From assembly GCF_016427565.1 (NCBI RefSeq), contig NZ_JAELXT010000002.1, forward strand, positions 1 to 64,000: 64,000 nucleotides of DNA. The letters run 5' to 3'. The notes beneath the pieces were generated by a model, which saw only the letters and a program-made list of their open reading frames with translations, had not been told where the DNA came from and did no database searches. Positions 14,924-25,113 of the stretch are shown piece after piece. Origin of the DNA: Microvirga splendida (lineage in GTDB: Bacteria > Pseudomonadota > Alphaproteobacteria > Rhizobiales > Beijerinckiaceae). The first letter of the stretch is position 1, and the number at the start of each line of letters is the position of its first letter. The translations under genes and the position numbers were made by a program.

Positions 14924-15802
14924 ATGCCGTCAGTCCATCTGGCCGACCGGGGCGTGGTAAGGGTTTCGGGCGAGGACGCCAAGACTTTTCTCGACAACCT
15001 CATCACCTGCGACCTGGACCGGATCTCTCCGCAAGCCGCGCGCTTCGGCGCCCTGCTGACGCCCCAGGGCAAGATCCTGTTCGACTTCCTGGTCTTCCAG
15101 GCGCCCGAAGAGATCGGCGGCGCCTACTACCTCGACGTGCTGAAGGTCTACGCGCCCGATCTCGCCAAGCGCCTCGGCTTCTACAAGCTGCGGGCGAAGG
15201 TGGCCGTCGAGGACCTGTCCGATTCTCTCGGCCTTGTGGCCGGGTGGGACGCACCGCGGCCGGATGACGAGGCAGGGCTGGTCGTGGAAGACCCGCGGGT
15301 GCCGGCGCTCGGATGGCGCGCCATCGTGGCGGCCGAGGACGTTGCGGAGTTCGCCGGCGATCCGGCCGAGGCGTATCACGCCCACCGCATCGCGCTCGGC
15401 GTGCCGGAGGGCGGGCGCGACTTCCTGTTCGGGGACGCCTTCCCGCATGAAGCCCTGATGGACCAGCTGAACGGGGTCGATTTCGACAAGGGCTGCTATG
15501 TGGGCCAGGAGGTGGTCTCCCGCATGCAGCATCGGGGCACGGCCCGCACCCGGATCGTGCCGGCCCTCTACGAGGGCGGCTTCGCGGCGGATCTCGGCGT
15601 CGAGGTCACGGCCGGAGACAAGCTTCTCGGCAAGACCGGCACCGGCGCCGGTGGGCGCGGGCTCCTGATGATCCGCCTCGACCGGGCGGAGGACGCCCTC
15701 AGGGCCGGCGAGGCGATCAGGGCCGGGGGCATTCCCGTGACGCTGGAAAAGCCGTCCTGGATGGGGTTTGCCGTTCCGGGAGAGAAAGGCACTGTTTCCT
15801 GA
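14924..15802 (+). CDS. ygfZ: folate-binding YgfZ/GcvT-like protein
   Basis: A 292-residue protein of the YgfZ (IBA57) family, which binds tetrahydrofolate and helps maturation or repair of iron-sulfur enzymes. The family signature KGCYVGQEVVSRMQHRG is present around residue 190, and the N-terminal part SGEDAKTFLDNLITCDL is the GcvT-like fold start. I choose the Met at 14924 with GGAGCGGGG upstream; starts at 14861 or 14885 are possible. It is divergent from dihydroorotase, a pairing found in related genomes. Confidence 0.85.
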   Translation: MPSVHLADRGVVRVSGEDAKTFLDNLITCDLDRISPQAARFGALLTPQGKILFDFLVFQAPEEIGGAYYLDVLKVYAPDLAKRLGFYKLRAKVAVEDLSDSLGLVAGWDAPRPDDEAGLVVEDPRVPALGWRAIVAAEDVAEFAGDPAEAYHAHRIALGVPEGGRDFLFGDAFPHEALMDQLNGVDFDKGCYVGQEVVSRMQHRGTARTRIVPALYEGGFAADLGVEVTAGDKLLGKTGTGAGGRGLLMIRLDRAEDALRAGEAIRAGGIPVTLEKPSWMGFAVPGEKGTVS

Positions 15803-15916
15803 GCTGGCAAAAAAGCCTAGCTTGCGACGGAACGAAGCCCTCACGAAAACGTTACGGGTAATCGACTTGGGAGCGGCCCGACGCAAGAGCCGCCCCGGGT
15901 CTGCTGGGGAATCCTG

Positions 15917-17857
15917 ATGAACGCCATGCAAGGGACCGGCTCGACGTCGCAGGAAGGACGCTTTCAGCTCCTGGTCGACGCGGTCACCGATTATGCCATC
16001 TACATGCTCGATCCCAAGGGCATCGTCTCCAGCTGGAATGCTGGCGCCCAGCGATTCAAGGGCTATACCCAGGACGAGATCCTGGGCGAGCATTTCTCCC
16101 GGTTCTATACGGACGAGGATAAAGCCACCGAGCTGCCCCGGCGGGCGCTGGAGACGGCAATCCGCGAGGGCAAGTTCGAGGCCGAGGGCTGGCGCCTGCG
16201 CAAGGACGGCACGCGCTTCTGGGCCCATGTGGTCATCGACCCGATCCGCGATTCCGGCGGCACCCTGATCGGCTTCGCCAAGATCACCCGCGATCTGACT
16301 GAGCGGAAGAGAGATCAGGAAGCCCTGAGGGAAAGCGAGCAGCGCTTCAGCCTCCTGGTCCAGGGCGTCACCGACTACGCCATCTACATGCTTGATCCGC
16401 AGGGCTGCGTGACCAACTGGAACGCCGGCGCGCAGCGCATCAAGGGCTACACGCAGGACGAGATCCTGGGCGAGCACTTCTCCCGCTTCTACACCGACGA
16501 GGACAAGGCGACCGAGCTGCCGCGGCGCGCCCTGGAAACCGCAGCGCGCGAAGGCAGGTTCGAATCTGAGGGCTGGCGCCTGCGCAAGGATGGAACCCGG
16601 TTCTGGGCGAGCGTCGTCATCGACCGGATCCGGAACGACCTGGGCGAGATCATCGGCTTTGCCAAGATCACCCGCGACATCACCGAGCGCCGGCAGGCGC
16701 AGGAGGCCCTGGCTCAGGCTCAGGCAGCCCTGTTCCAGTCGCAGAAGATGGAGGCCGTCGGGCAGCTCACGGGCGGGGTGGCGCACGACTTCAATAATCT
16801 GCTGACGATCATCGTCAACAGCCTGGATCTTCTCACCCGCAACGCCCGCGATGCGCGCGACATGCGGCTGATCGAGAGCGCCCAGCGCGCGGCCGAACGC
16901 GGCGCGAAGCTGACGCAGCAGCTGCTGGCCTTTTCCCGCCGTCAGCCCCTTCAGCCGGCCCTGCACAATCCGAACACCCTGATCGGCGGCTTCGAGGCGA
17001 TCCTGCGCCGGGCCTGCGGCGAGCTCATCAAGCTGCAGCTTGCGCTTGCCCCACACATTCGGTCGATCTCGGTCGACGCGCCGCAATTCGAGGCGGCCCT
17101 CCTCAATCTCATCGTCAATGCCCGCGATGCGATGCCGAGCGGCGGGTCGCTGAGGATCGCGACCGGCAATGTGACCGTGGGCGAGAACGATCCGGCTCTC
17201 GCCGACTTGAAACCCGGCCCCTACGTCTCGGTCACGGTGACGGACACCGGCTCGGGCATGGCGCCCGAGGTTCTCGACCGCGTCTTCGAGCCTTTCTTCA
17301 CCACCAAGGAGATCGGCAAGGGCACGGGCCTGGGGTTGAGCCAGGTCTATGGCTTCGTCACCCAGTCGGGCGGGCACGTGAAGGTGGACAGCGCTCCCGA
17401 CCGAGGAACGACGATCACCATGCTGCTGCCGGCTCAGAGTAGCGGGAGCGAGGCCGTGGAGGACGAGGACGGAACGGAACGTCCGGCCCAGGACACCGCC
17501 GGCACCGTGCTGATCGTCGAGGACGAGCCCGCCGTGCTGGAAGTGGCGAGCGACATCTTCGACAGCCTCGGCTACGATGTGCTGACCGCCACCCATGCCC
17601 AGGAGGCCGTGGCGGTTCTGGAAAGCGATGCCGCCATCGACGTGATGTTCAGCGACGTGATCATGCCCAACGGCATGAACGGTGTCGAACTCTCCCGCAA
17701 GGCCCGCGAGATGCGCCCTCACCTCAAGATCCTATTGGCGTCGGGCTATCCCATGTCGGCCCTTCCCTCCGAGGGCTTGGGCGAAGGCGTCTCCTTCATC
17801 AGCAAGCCGTACCGCTGGACGGAGCTTGCCGACAAGCTGCGGATGCTCCGCTCCTGA
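15917..17857 (+). CDS. PAS-PAS hybrid histidine kinase/response regulator
   Basis: A 646-residue soluble sensor kinase with no membrane segment. Two PAS domains (about residues 14-125 and 140-252) are nearly identical copies, each with [21 protein letters not shown] HisKA dimerisation helix follows with phospho-accepting H290 (GGVAHDFNN), then an HATPase_c domain with [16 protein letters not shown] and [10 protein letters not shown] boxes (about 390-510), and a C-terminal receiver with phospho-acceptor D580 ([10 protein letters not shown]) and the conserved Lys in ISKPY. PAS domains suggest sensing of redox, light or a small ligand. No partner regulator is adjacent. Confidence 0.92.
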   Translation: MNAMQGTGSTSQEGRFQLLVDAVTDYAIYMLDPKGIVSSWNAGAQRFKGYTQDEILGEHFSRFYTDEDKATELPRRALETAIREGKFEAEGWRLRKDGTRFWAHVVIDPIRDSGGTLIGFAKITRDLTERKRDQEALRESEQRFSLLVQGVTDYAIYMLDPQGCVTNWNAGAQRIKGYTQDEILGEHFSRFYTDEDKATELPRRALETAAREGRFESEGWRLRKDGTRFWASVVIDRIRNDLGEIIGFAKITRDITERRQAQEALAQAQAALFQSQKMEAVGQLTGGVAHDFNNLLTIIVNSLDLLTRNARDARDMRLIESAQRAAERGAKLTQQLLAFSRRQPLQPALHNPNTLIGGFEAILRRACGELIKLQLALAPHIRSISVDAPQFEAALLNLIVNARDAMPSGGSLRIATGNVTVGENDPALADLKPGPYVSVTVTDTGSGMAPEVLDRVFEPFFTTKEIGKGTGLGLSQVYGFVTQSGGHVKVDSAPDRGTTITMLLPAQSSGSEAVEDEDGTERPAQDTAGTVLIVEDEPAVLEVASDIFDSLGYDVLTATHAQEAVAVLESDAAIDVMFSDVIMPNGMNGVELSRKAREMRPHLKILLASGYPMSALPSEGLGEGVSFISKPYRWTELADKLRMLRS

Positions 17858-17961
17858 GAACCAGCGCTATCGCCGTGCGTAATGGACCGCATCGGCAATT
17901 TTGATTGGTGCCGGCAAAGGCTTCCCGCTAGCATCCCGGCCGAAATCAATCCGGGAATGCC

Positions 17962-18624
17962 ATGTATCAGCCGCCCCACTTCCGTGAGGACAATCTCGAG
18001 GTTCAGCACGCCCTCATCAGGGCCCATCCGCTCGGGCTCCTGGTGACCCTGGGCGGCGCGGGGCTCGTGGCCAATCCCATTCCCTTCGCGCTCGACGGCT
18101 CGGCGCCGCCTCTGGGAACCCTCAGGGCCCACCTCTCGCGGGCGAACGGCCAGTGGCAGGATTTCGACCCTGACGTCGAAGCCCTCGTGGTCTTCCAGGG
18201 GCCGGAGACCTACATCACCCCATCCTGGTATGCGGCCAAGCGCGAGCACGGCAAGGTCGTGCCGACCTGGAACTACGCCATCGTTCAGGCCTATGGCCGC
18301 ATGCGCGTGGTCGACGATCCGGACTGGCTCCTCCGGCAGATCACCGCCGTCACCGACGTGCAGGAGGCTGCCCGACCGGAGCCCTGGACGGTCGGCGATG
18401 CGCCGGCGCCCTTCGTGGCGGCGCAGCTCAAGGGAATCATCGGCGTGGAGATCGAGATCACCCGGATCGAGGGCAAGTGGAAGGTGAGCCAGAACCGTTC
18501 GGAGGCCGACCGCCAGGGCGTGGCGGCGGGCCTGCGCCTCGGGCAGGACGATGCCTCGCGGCACATGGCGGATCTGGTCGATGCACGAGGAGCCCTGCGC
18601 GGTGGCGGACGCTCCGCATCCTGA
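17962..18624 (+). CDS. FMN-binding negative transcriptional regulator (PaiB-like)
   Basis: A 220-residue protein of the PaiB family, with a split-barrel FMN-binding fold. The start MYQPPHFREDN, the ANPIPF segment, YITPSWYAAKREHGKVVPTW and the C-terminal KWKVSQNRSEADRQGV are typical of the family. PaiB of Bacillus was described as a repressor of sporulation and protease genes; in Proteobacteria the role is unproven and a flavin enzyme activity is possible. It is a single gene followed by a palindromic repeat. Confidence 0.88.
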   Translation: MYQPPHFREDNLEVQHALIRAHPLGLLVTLGGAGLVANPIPFALDGSAPPLGTLRAHLSRANGQWQDFDPDVEALVVFQGPETYITPSWYAAKREHGKVVPTWNYAIVQAYGRMRVVDDPDWLLRQITAVTDVQEAARPEPWTVGDAPAPFVAAQLKGIIGVEIEITRIEGKWKVSQNRSEADRQGVAAGLRLGQDDASRHMADLVDARGALRGGGRSAS

Positions 18625-18659
18625 GTGACTGGTTCATAAAGGACCGGCAGCCCTCCTCA

Positions 18660-18769
18660 CGTCATCACCGGCCTTGTGCCGGTGATCCCGATGCGGTGAG
18701 GTGCTGCTCTTTTCGGCATCGGGATGGCCGGGACTGATCCCCGGATCAAGTCCGGGGACGGCCATGACG
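18660..18769. repeat. dispersed palindromic repeat, family B
   Basis: Begins CGTCATCACCGGCCTTGTGC and ends GGACGGCCATGACG, with ATCCCCGGATCAAGTCCGGG as an inner hairpin. It fills most of the 269-base gap between the PaiB-like gene and tag. The remainder of the gap shows no gene. Confidence 0.7.
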
Positions 18770-18893
18770 GAAACCGAGGCGTATTCCTCTTCATGAGCAA
18801 GCCTCTCACGATGAGAACAGAGGTTGATGGGGCCTGCTCCTGACGTCGGAAGCGCATCTTCCCGTTTCCCCACACTCCCGCTACACAGGCTGC

Positions 18894-19502
18894 ATGAGCG
18901 ACGGACTGATCCTGCACCCCGACAACAAAACCCGCTGCTGGTGGCCCGGCACCGACCCCCTCTACGTGGACTACCACGACACCGAATGGGGCGTGCCCGA
19001 ATACGACGACAGGGCGCTGTTCGAAAAGCTCATTCTCGACGGCTTTCAGGCGGGCCTGTCGTGGATCACGATCCTGCGCAAGCGCGAGAACTTTCGCCGC
19101 GCCTTCGCGGGCTTCGACCCGGCCGTGATCGCCCGGTTCGATCAGGCGCAGGTGGAGGCGCTGATGCTCGACCCCGGCATCGTGCGCAACCGCGCCAAGA
19201 TCGAGGCGACGATTGCCGGCGCCCGCGCCTGGCTCGTCATTCAGGAGCGCGGCGGCTTCTCGCGCTTCCTGTGGGATTTCGTCGACGGCAGGCCGTTGCA
19301 GCCGAATCTCAAAACCCGCAAGGATGTGCCGACCGAGACCGAGGTGTCCCGCAGGATCTCGAAGGCGTTGAAGGCGGAAGGCTTCAACTTCGTCGGGCCC
19401 ACCATCGTCTATGCCTTCATGCAGGCCGTGGGCATGACGAACGACCATCTCACCGGCTGCTATCGCCACGCCGAGTGCGCGGCGCTGGCCGAGACCCGCT
19501 GA
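18894..19502 (+). CDS. tag: DNA-3-methyladenine glycosylase I
   Basis: A 202-residue Tag protein, which excises 3-methyladenine from alkylated DNA as the first step of base excision repair. The family hallmarks are DPLYVDYHDTEWGVP (residues about 22-36), GFQAGLSWITILRKRENFR with the base-recognition Glu in this stretch, and the C-terminal zinc-ligand region GCYRHAEC. The HD-domain gene starts within its stop codon (TGATG), so the two are translationally coupled. Confidence 0.93.
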   Translation: MSDGLILHPDNKTRCWWPGTDPLYVDYHDTEWGVPEYDDRALFEKLILDGFQAGLSWITILRKRENFRRAFAGFDPAVIARFDQAQVEALMLDPGIVRNRAKIEATIAGARAWLVIQERGGFSRFLWDFVDGRPLQPNLKTRKDVPTETEVSRRISKALKAEGFNFVGPTIVYAFMQAVGMTNDHLTGCYRHAECAALAETR

Positions 19503-20095
19503 TGGCAAAGGAACCCCGCGTCTGGCAGCGGATGCTTTCCGGCCGCCGCCTCAACCTGCTTGACCCGTCGCCCCTCGACGTGGAGCTCGACGACATCGCC
19601 CATGGCCTTGCCCGCGTGGCGCGATGGAACGGTCAGACGGCAGGCGGGCACATCTTCTCCGTTGCGCAGCATTCGCTGCTCGTCGAGGCGATTGCCATTC
19701 ATCTCGATCCGGCCATGTCCCGCGAGTGGCGCCTGGCGGTGCTCCTGCACGACGCGCCCGAATACGTGATCGGGGACATCATCTCGCCGTTCAAGGCGGT
19801 GATCGGCGATGCCTACAAGTCCATCGAGGCGGGCCTGCTGGCTGCCATCCACCTGCATTTCGGCCTGCCCGCGCAGCCAAGCGCCGCCCTCAAGCGCTTC
19901 ATCAAGCAGGCGGACCGGCAGGCGGCCTTCCTCGAGGCGACGCACCTTGCGGGCTTTTCCCGCGAAGAGGCGATCAAGCTGTTCGGCCGCCCCGAGCCCC
20001 TGCCCCGCCCGGTGCTGGCCCTTCTGGAGCCCTGGCCGGTGGCGCAGGCCGAGGAGCGCTACCACGAGAAGGTGACGGCGGCGCTAGCGGGTTGA
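19502..20095 (+). CDS. HD domain-containing phosphohydrolase (YfbR-like)
   Basis: A 197-residue HD-superfamily hydrolase. Metal-binding motifs are HIFSVAQHSLLV with two His near residues 52 and 59, then LLHDAPEYVIGDI with the HD pair around residue 84. It resembles YfbR-type nucleotidases that dephosphorylate deoxynucleoside monophosphates, which would fit with its coupling to the repair gene tag, but substrate is inferred. Start at 19502 overlaps the tag stop. Confidence 0.82.
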   Translation: MAKEPRVWQRMLSGRRLNLLDPSPLDVELDDIAHGLARVARWNGQTAGGHIFSVAQHSLLVEAIAIHLDPAMSREWRLAVLLHDAPEYVIGDIISPFKAVIGDAYKSIEAGLLAAIHLHFGLPAQPSAALKRFIKQADRQAAFLEATHLAGFSREEAIKLFGRPEPLPRPVLALLEPWPVAQAEERYHEKVTAALAG

Positions 20096-20117
20096 AACGC
20101 AAGATCAAGCATAGCGC

Positions 20118-20270
20118 ATCCCCTCTCCCGGGCGGGAGAGGGGCAGGGGTGAGGGCGTGGCGCTGGACCAGCCAAGCGCTGCCATCTCCGCTGCAGAACG
20201 CCACCCGCAGCACCTCCTCCGGCACCGGCCTTCCCTCACCCCAACCCTCTCCCACACGGGAGAGGGAGCA
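20118..20270. repeat. dispersed palindromic repeat, family E
   Basis: The left arm has CCCCTCTCCCGGGCGGGAGAGGGG then GGGGTGAGGG; the right arm has CCCTCACCCC then CCCTCTCCCACACGGGAGAGGG. Each arm is itself a hairpin and the arms are mutually complementary. It fills the gap between the HD gene and the tyrosine phosphatase gene. Only one copy occurs in this window. Confidence 0.7.
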
Positions 20271-20317
20271 TCGTGCTCACCGTCTCCATCCGAATCGTGT
20301 AGGACGAGCCGGACTCA

Positions 20318-20851
20318 ATGAACTCAAGATCCATGCCAACTCTGCACGTCTGCTCCCTCTCCCGCCTGCACGACACCGTGGCCGAGACCCGTGCCAGCCA
20401 CGTGGTGAGCCTGCTCGGAGCCGGTGCCGAGGTGCCGCGCCTCACCGGGGTTGCGGCGGAGCGGCATCTCTTCATCGGCGTCAGCGACATCGTGGAGCCG
20501 CGCGAGGGATACGTGCTCGCGGGCGCGGAGCATATGGAGCAACTGCTCGCCTTCGTCGGCGCCTGGGGCCGGGAGAGCCCTCTCGTGCTCCATTGCTGGG
20601 CCGGGATCAGCCGCTCGACCGCGGCCGCCTATATCGCGGCCTGCGCCCTGGCGCCGGAGCGGGACGAGGCCTCCATCGCCCTGAGCCTTCGCGCAGCCGC
20701 CCCCAGCGCCACCCCGAACGCCCGGTTCGTCGCGCTCGCCGACGATCTTCTCGGCCGCCGGGGCCGGATGGTCGATGCGATCCGGTCGATCGGGCGCGGA
20801 GCCGACGCTATGGAGGGCACGCCCTTCATGTTACAGCTTAACGGTCGCTAA
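20318..20851 (+). CDS. tyrosine/dual-specificity protein phosphatase-like protein
   Basis: A 177-residue protein with the cysteine phosphatase P-loop HCWAGISRSTAAAY (CX5R, Cys about residue 93), and a general-acid region upstream around VSDIVEP. This is the type of small bacterial PTP/DSP often annotated only as a tyrosine phosphatase; substrates may be phosphoproteins or phosphoinositide-like compounds. An alternative start is the Met at 20333. AGGACGAG lies upstream of the chosen ATG. The next gene begins 48 bases downstream. Confidence 0.82.
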   Translation: MNSRSMPTLHVCSLSRLHDTVAETRASHVVSLLGAGAEVPRLTGVAAERHLFIGVSDIVEPREGYVLAGAEHMEQLLAFVGAWGRESPLVLHCWAGISRSTAAAYIAACALAPERDEASIALSLRAAAPSATPNARFVALADDLLGRRGRMVDAIRSIGRGADAMEGTPFMLQLNGR

Positions 20852-20899
20852 CCGATTCCGCCCGGACGGTCAGCCTGTCGCGAACACTGAGGCCGTCCC

Positions 20900-23605
20900 T
20901 TGGAGATCCCCTTCCTCGTCCTGCTGGCCCTCAGCATTCCGGTCTGTGCCATCGCGGGCCTTGTTCTCGGCCTCTCGGCCCGCAGCAAGCTGACGCTCCT
21001 GCAGGGACGCGTCGCGACCCTGGAGAGCGAGTTGCGGCTGGCCCGGGCACAGGCGGGACCGGCAACCTCCCCGGCGGAGCAGCAGGACCCAGCACCCGTG
21101 CCGGAAGCTCCTGCCACAGAGGCTCCGGCACCGGACTTGCTCCCGGAGCCGGAAGCCGAGGCGCCGCAGTCGGCCGGATCGGTCCCGGCCATTCAGCCGC
21201 CAGCCCCGCAGCCAGCTCCTCGGGGCCGGGACTTCGAAGAAACTCTCGGCTCTCGCTGGGCCGTCTGGGTCGGCGGCGTGGCTCTCGCCCTCGGGGGCAT
21301 CTTCCTCGTCCGCTACTCCATCGAGCAGAACCTGCTGAGCCCTGCCACCCGGATCGCGCTCGGCGGACTCTTCGCCCTCGCGCTCATCGGAGCCGGCGAA
21401 TGGCTGCGCCGGCGGGAGAGCAGCATCGCCCTGCCCGGCGTTCCCGACGCGAACGTGCCCAGCATCCTGACGGCGGCGGGAACCTGCGGGGCCTTTGCGG
21501 CCGCCTATGCGGCCTACGCACTCTACGGCCTGATCGGCCCGGCCGCCGCCTTCGTAACCTTGGGCCTGATCGCGGTCCTCACCATGGTCGCGTCCACCCT
21601 GCACGGCCCGGTCCTGGCCGCTCTCGGCCTACTCGGCGCCATGGGAAGCCCGCTCCTCGTCTCGTCGGACGAGCCCCAGCCCTGGGCGCTCGTGATCTAC
21701 CTCGCCTTCGTGGTGCTGCCCGCCTACGGGGTCGCGCGCCTGCGCCTGTGGCGCTGGCTGGCGCTCGCGGCGGCAATCGGCGTGCTGATCTGGACGCTCC
21801 TGATCTTCATCCTGGACGCGCAGGATGCCCTGCCGGCCATGATGCATCTGGTGCTCCAGGCCGGCCTGGCAGCCCTCTTCCTGGTGGTTCTGCCTTACCG
21901 TGCAATCCCCGATGCCGAGAGCGGGATCGACCGGGCCGCCAGTGGCGTCCTCTTGGCCTTCGCGGTGGCCGCTGTCGCGGTGTCGGGCACGGTTGCGGCG
22001 GGCGACGGGCGCGCGGTCTTCGTTGCCGCCATCGCGCTCGTCCTGCTGGCGACGGGCATCCGCTTCGCCCCGGCGGCCCCGGCTGCCGCCTGGGCGGCCC
22101 TGACCACGTTCGGCGCTCTCCTGATCTGGCCCATCCGGGCCGATCTCGGCGGGGTTCCTGAAAACCTCTTCTACCAGAGCGGCGATCTCTTCGCCGTGCG
22201 GCCGTACGCGCTCGAAGTCTATCTCGGCCTCGCGCTCCTTGCTTCCGCGGCCATCGCCGGCGGCGCCCTCGTCCGGCTGGCGCGCTCACCGGACCTACGC
22301 CTCTCTGCGGCCGCCTGGTACGCGGGAGCCGCCACCATCGGCCCGCTTCTGGCTCTCGTGGCGGCCTATTGGCGGGTTGCAGCCCTGGAGCGGAGCCTGT
22401 CCTTTGCCCTCATCGCCGGCGGACTGGCCTTGGCCTTCATCGCCGCCACCCGCTGGCTCAGCCGCCGGGACGGCGTGGAAGGCGCTCCGATCCGGCTGGC
22501 CCTCGGGGCCGCGGCCTCGGCCGCTCTGGCGGCGCTTGCCCTCGGCCTGACCTTCGCCTTCGACAAGGGCATGCTGACGGTGGCCTTCGCCCTGACGGCC
22601 TTAGGCACGGCCTGGGTTTCCGAGCGGACGAGCCTGCCCGCCCTGCGCTACGCCGTCGGCGCCATCGGGTTGATCGTCCTGGGGCGGCTGATCGCCAACC
22701 CGACCATCGTGGACGGCGATCCCGGCCCGATCCTGATCAACTGGCTGCTCTGGGGCTACGGCGTCCCAGCCGTGGCGTTTCTCGCGGCGAGCCGGCTGCT
22801 GGAGCGCTCCGGCCGCGACAGGATCGTCCAACTGACCGAGAGCCTGGGCATCGTCTTTGCGGCCTTTCTGGTTTTCTTCGAGATCCGCCATGCCCTCCGG
22901 GCCGGAGATCCGATGGCACTCACGACGGATCTCCTTGAGGTTGGACTGATCGCAACGGAGAGCCTCGTCTTCGCCATCCTCCTGACGCGCCTGGACCTGA
23001 GGCGCGGAGACCCGGTCTATCGCTGGGGCTCGCTCATCTTCAAGGCTCTGTCCCTGACGCTTTGCGCCGGAGGACTCCTCCTCGTCGAGAACCCGCTGCT
23101 GACGGACGATGCAATCTTGGGCGGGCCGGTGTTCAATGCCCTGACCCTGGCCTATCTGCTGCCCTCCCTTCTGGCCGCAGGACTGGCTCTTGTCGAGCGG
23201 CGGGCCCGCCCCCGCTTCTACAGCCTGTCCTCGGCGATCTTGAGCCTGCTCCTGTTCTCCGCCTATGTGGGTCTGGAGATCCGGCGGCTCTTTGCCGGGC
23301 CGGAGCTGGCCCTCTGGCGCGGCTTCACCCAGGGCGAGCAATGGGCCTACTCGGTTGCCCTGCTGGTCACGGGCATCCTGCTCCTCGGCCTGGGTCTCAT
23401 CCGCAACAACCGCTTTGCGCGTCTCGCCTCGGCGGCCTATCTCGTGCTGGCGGTGCTGAAGGTGTTCATCGTCGACCTGGCCAATCTGGAGGGCGTCATG
23501 CGCGCCCTGTCATTTATTGCCCTCGGCCTTGTTCTCATCGGCATCGGTCTCGTCTATCAGAGACTCCTCGCCCATCGACCCGGCAATGCCGCAATCCCAG
23601 TGTGA
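20900..23605 (+). CDS. DUF2339 domain-containing multi-pass membrane protein
   Basis: A 901-residue integral membrane protein starting with TTG. Residues 1-25 form a first membrane helix, followed by a short coiled coil ([19 protein letters not shown]), a Pro/Ala/Glu-rich cytoplasmic or periplasmic linker (about 50-112), and then more than twenty hydrophobic segments to the C-terminus. [20 protein letters not shown] is typical of the start of DUF2339. Function of this family is unknown; its size and many helices recall transporters or polymer-processing enzymes. It precedes xseB by 35 bases. Confidence 0.85.
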   Translation: MEIPFLVLLALSIPVCAIAGLVLGLSARSKLTLLQGRVATLESELRLARAQAGPATSPAEQQDPAPVPEAPATEAPAPDLLPEPEAEAPQSAGSVPAIQPPAPQPAPRGRDFEETLGSRWAVWVGGVALALGGIFLVRYSIEQNLLSPATRIALGGLFALALIGAGEWLRRRESSIALPGVPDANVPSILTAAGTCGAFAAAYAAYALYGLIGPAAAFVTLGLIAVLTMVASTLHGPVLAALGLLGAMGSPLLVSSDEPQPWALVIYLAFVVLPAYGVARLRLWRWLALAAAIGVLIWTLLIFILDAQDALPAMMHLVLQAGLAALFLVVLPYRAIPDAESGIDRAASGVLLAFAVAAVAVSGTVAAGDGRAVFVAAIALVLLATGIRFAPAAPAAAWAALTTFGALLIWPIRADLGGVPENLFYQSGDLFAVRPYALEVYLGLALLASAAIAGGALVRLARSPDLRLSAAAWYAGAATIGPLLALVAAYWRVAALERSLSFALIAGGLALAFIAATRWLSRRDGVEGAPIRLALGAAASAALAALALGLTFAFDKGMLTVAFALTALGTAWVSERTSLPALRYAVGAIGLIVLGRLIANPTIVDGDPGPILINWLLWGYGVPAVAFLAASRLLERSGRDRIVQLTESLGIVFAAFLVFFEIRHALRAGDPMALTTDLLEVGLIATESLVFAILLTRLDLRRGDPVYRWGSLIFKALSLTLCAGGLLLVENPLLTDDAILGGPVFNALTLAYLLPSLLAAGLALVERRARPRFYSLSSAILSLLLFSAYVGLEIRRLFAGPELALWRGFTQGEQWAYSVALLVTGILLLGLGLIRNNRFARLASAAYLVLAVLKVFIVDLANLEGVMRALSFIALGLVLIGIGLVYQRLLAHRPGNAAIPV

Positions 23606-23640
23606 TATTGCCCCAAGCAGATAATTTGACGGACAGCCGC

Positions 23641-23889
23641 ATGACCGACACCGCCTCCATCAAGACCCTCCCCTTCGAGAAGGCCCTGGCCGAGCTCGAG
23701 GAGATCGTGCGGCGCCTCGAGCGCGGCGACGTGCCCCTGGAGGATTCGATTGCGATCTATGAGCGCGGCGAGGCCCTGAAGAAGCATTGCGAGCAACTGC
23801 TGAAGAAGGCCGAGGCCCGGATCGAGAAGATCACCATCGGGCCCGATGGCGCCGCCTCGGGCACGGCCCCGCTGGACGTGGATAACTAA
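23641..23889 (+). CDS. xseB: exodeoxyribonuclease VII small subunit
   Basis: An 82-residue XseB, which binds several per XseA and forms the single-strand-specific nuclease that trims DNA in repair. The signature [20 protein letters not shown] followed by [20 protein letters not shown] is complete. I use the Met at 23641; a longer upstream frame reads through the end of the DUF2339 gene and is not conserved. In many related genomes xseB stands alone or close to dxs, which here follows 2.8 kb later beyond two surface-polysaccharide genes, suggesting those were inserted. Confidence 0.93.
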   Translation: MTDTASIKTLPFEKALAELEEIVRRLERGDVPLEDSIAIYERGEALKKHCEQLLKKAEARIEKITIGPDGAASGTAPLDVDN

Positions 23890-23901
23890 GTCAGCGAAGG
23901 A

Positions 23902-25104
23902 TCAGGCGGCGCGGCTCCGCTCGATGGCCGCGTCGACCTCCCGGAGCACGGCATCGGGATCGATGGCGAAGGCCTGCTTCTGTCCCTCGGCTCCGCCGGT
24001 CACCGGCTCGTAGTCGGCCCCGGCCTCGGCGGCCCAATGCAGGCCGGTGCTCTTGCGCCCGTTCTGCGCCATCAGCTCGATGAGCAGAGGCTGGCGCTGG
24101 GCCCAGAGGATGTTGGCAAGGCCCGCCCCGTGGACTCCCATGACGATCTGAGCTTCGCCGAACCACTGCATCTGCTCGTGGTGGTTCGACCAGGATGCCT
24201 GGACGATCTGGAACCCGCGCTGGCGCAGCCCCTCCATGAGGGCGGCTTCCCCATCCACCCGGCGCAGGCGCGTCTCGCCCCGGGTGAGGTAGATCCGTGG
24301 TGCAGGCTCGGGGAGCTTGCGCTCCCGGTATGCGGCCTCGAAGACCGAGCGGGCGAACCCGATCGCCTCGGGCGTCGCGAAAAGCCTCTCGATGTTGCTG
24401 CAATGGGTGCGCGCGTAGAGGTAGGAATCCGCCTCGATCCGCTCCCAGGGCGCGAGCCTCACATGGTCGATGGAGAGGCCCTTGCGGCGCAGGCCCTCGA
24501 TGAAGCTCATGACCAGCGGATTGACCGAGCGTGCCGTGGCCAGGGTGAGGGTTTCGCCTGGAGCCACCGCGCCCCTGTCGAGCGCATGGCACAGGGGCAT
24601 CAGGACATCGGTGAGCAGATGGCCGTAATGGGAGTAAGGGGGGATCGCGGCAACGATCCCGCCCACCCGGCGCGTCCGGAACGCGGCAGGAGCCGGATGG
24701 GCGAAGTTCCAGTTGCTGTCCGCATTCGTGTCGAACGACAGCTGCCGTCCCGTGGCCGCATCGACGGGCGTCAGAGTGTGGCCCGGAACCAGGATGTCTG
24801 AGAGCAGGGCAACCACCCGGTGAGCGGAGTTCTGGTCCGTGAACCGGCAGGCTGGCTTCATCACGTCGACATTGTGCTGGCTGACGAAGCCGCGCTGCCG
24901 GTCGTAGCGGCTCTGCATCAGGCGGAACGGGTGAACGCTGTCCTCGAGGAGCCTGACCTTGCGCTCATCAGGCCAGCCGAAATCGGGGAAGAACGAGACG
25001 GCCTTCCGCAGCATCGGACTGGAGCCCGTGAGCCCCTTCATGACGCGGAACGCGATGGGCTTCAGGTCGAAGGCCCGGCGAAGGGCGGTATGGTGTCGGG
25101 CCAT
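23902..25104 (-). CDS. glycosyltransferase family 61 protein (DUF563)
   Basis: A 400-residue GT61-type glycosyltransferase. The C-terminal half holds the family pattern: RIYLTRGETRLRRVDGEAAL around residue 270, then IVMGVHGAGLANILWAQ and LLIELMAQNGRK around 330-350. GT61 enzymes add sugars such as xylose or GlcNAc to glycans; in bacteria they usually work on capsule or O-chain polysaccharide. No signal peptide. It is 9 bases downstream of the O-antigen ligase-like gene on the same strand, so the two form one operon for a surface glycan. Confidence 0.85.
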   Translation of the reverse strand: MARHHTALRRAFDLKPIAFRVMKGLTGSSPMLRKAVSFFPDFGWPDERKVRLLEDSVHPFRLMQSRYDRQRGFVSQHNVDVMKPACRFTDQNSAHRVVALLSDILVPGHTLTPVDAATGRQLSFDTNADSNWNFAHPAPAAFRTRRVGGIVAAIPPYSHYGHLLTDVLMPLCHALDRGAVAPGETLTLATARSVNPLVMSFIEGLRRKGLSIDHVRLAPWERIEADSYLYARTHCSNIERLFATPEAIGFARSVFEAAYRERKLPEPAPRIYLTRGETRLRRVDGEAALMEGLRQRGFQIVQASWSNHHEQMQWFGEAQIVMGVHGAGLANILWAQRQPLLIELMAQNGRKSTGLHWAAEAGADYEPVTGGAEGQKQAFAIDPDAVLREVDAAIERSRAA

Positions 25105-25113
25105 CGCGATCCG

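Noticed and set aside
14930-17722. A 930-codon open frame on the minus strand opposite the hybrid kinase and YgfZ genes
   Set aside because: It lies antisense to well-conserved genes and has no domain pattern; long open antisense frames are expected in DNA with GC-rich third codon positions.
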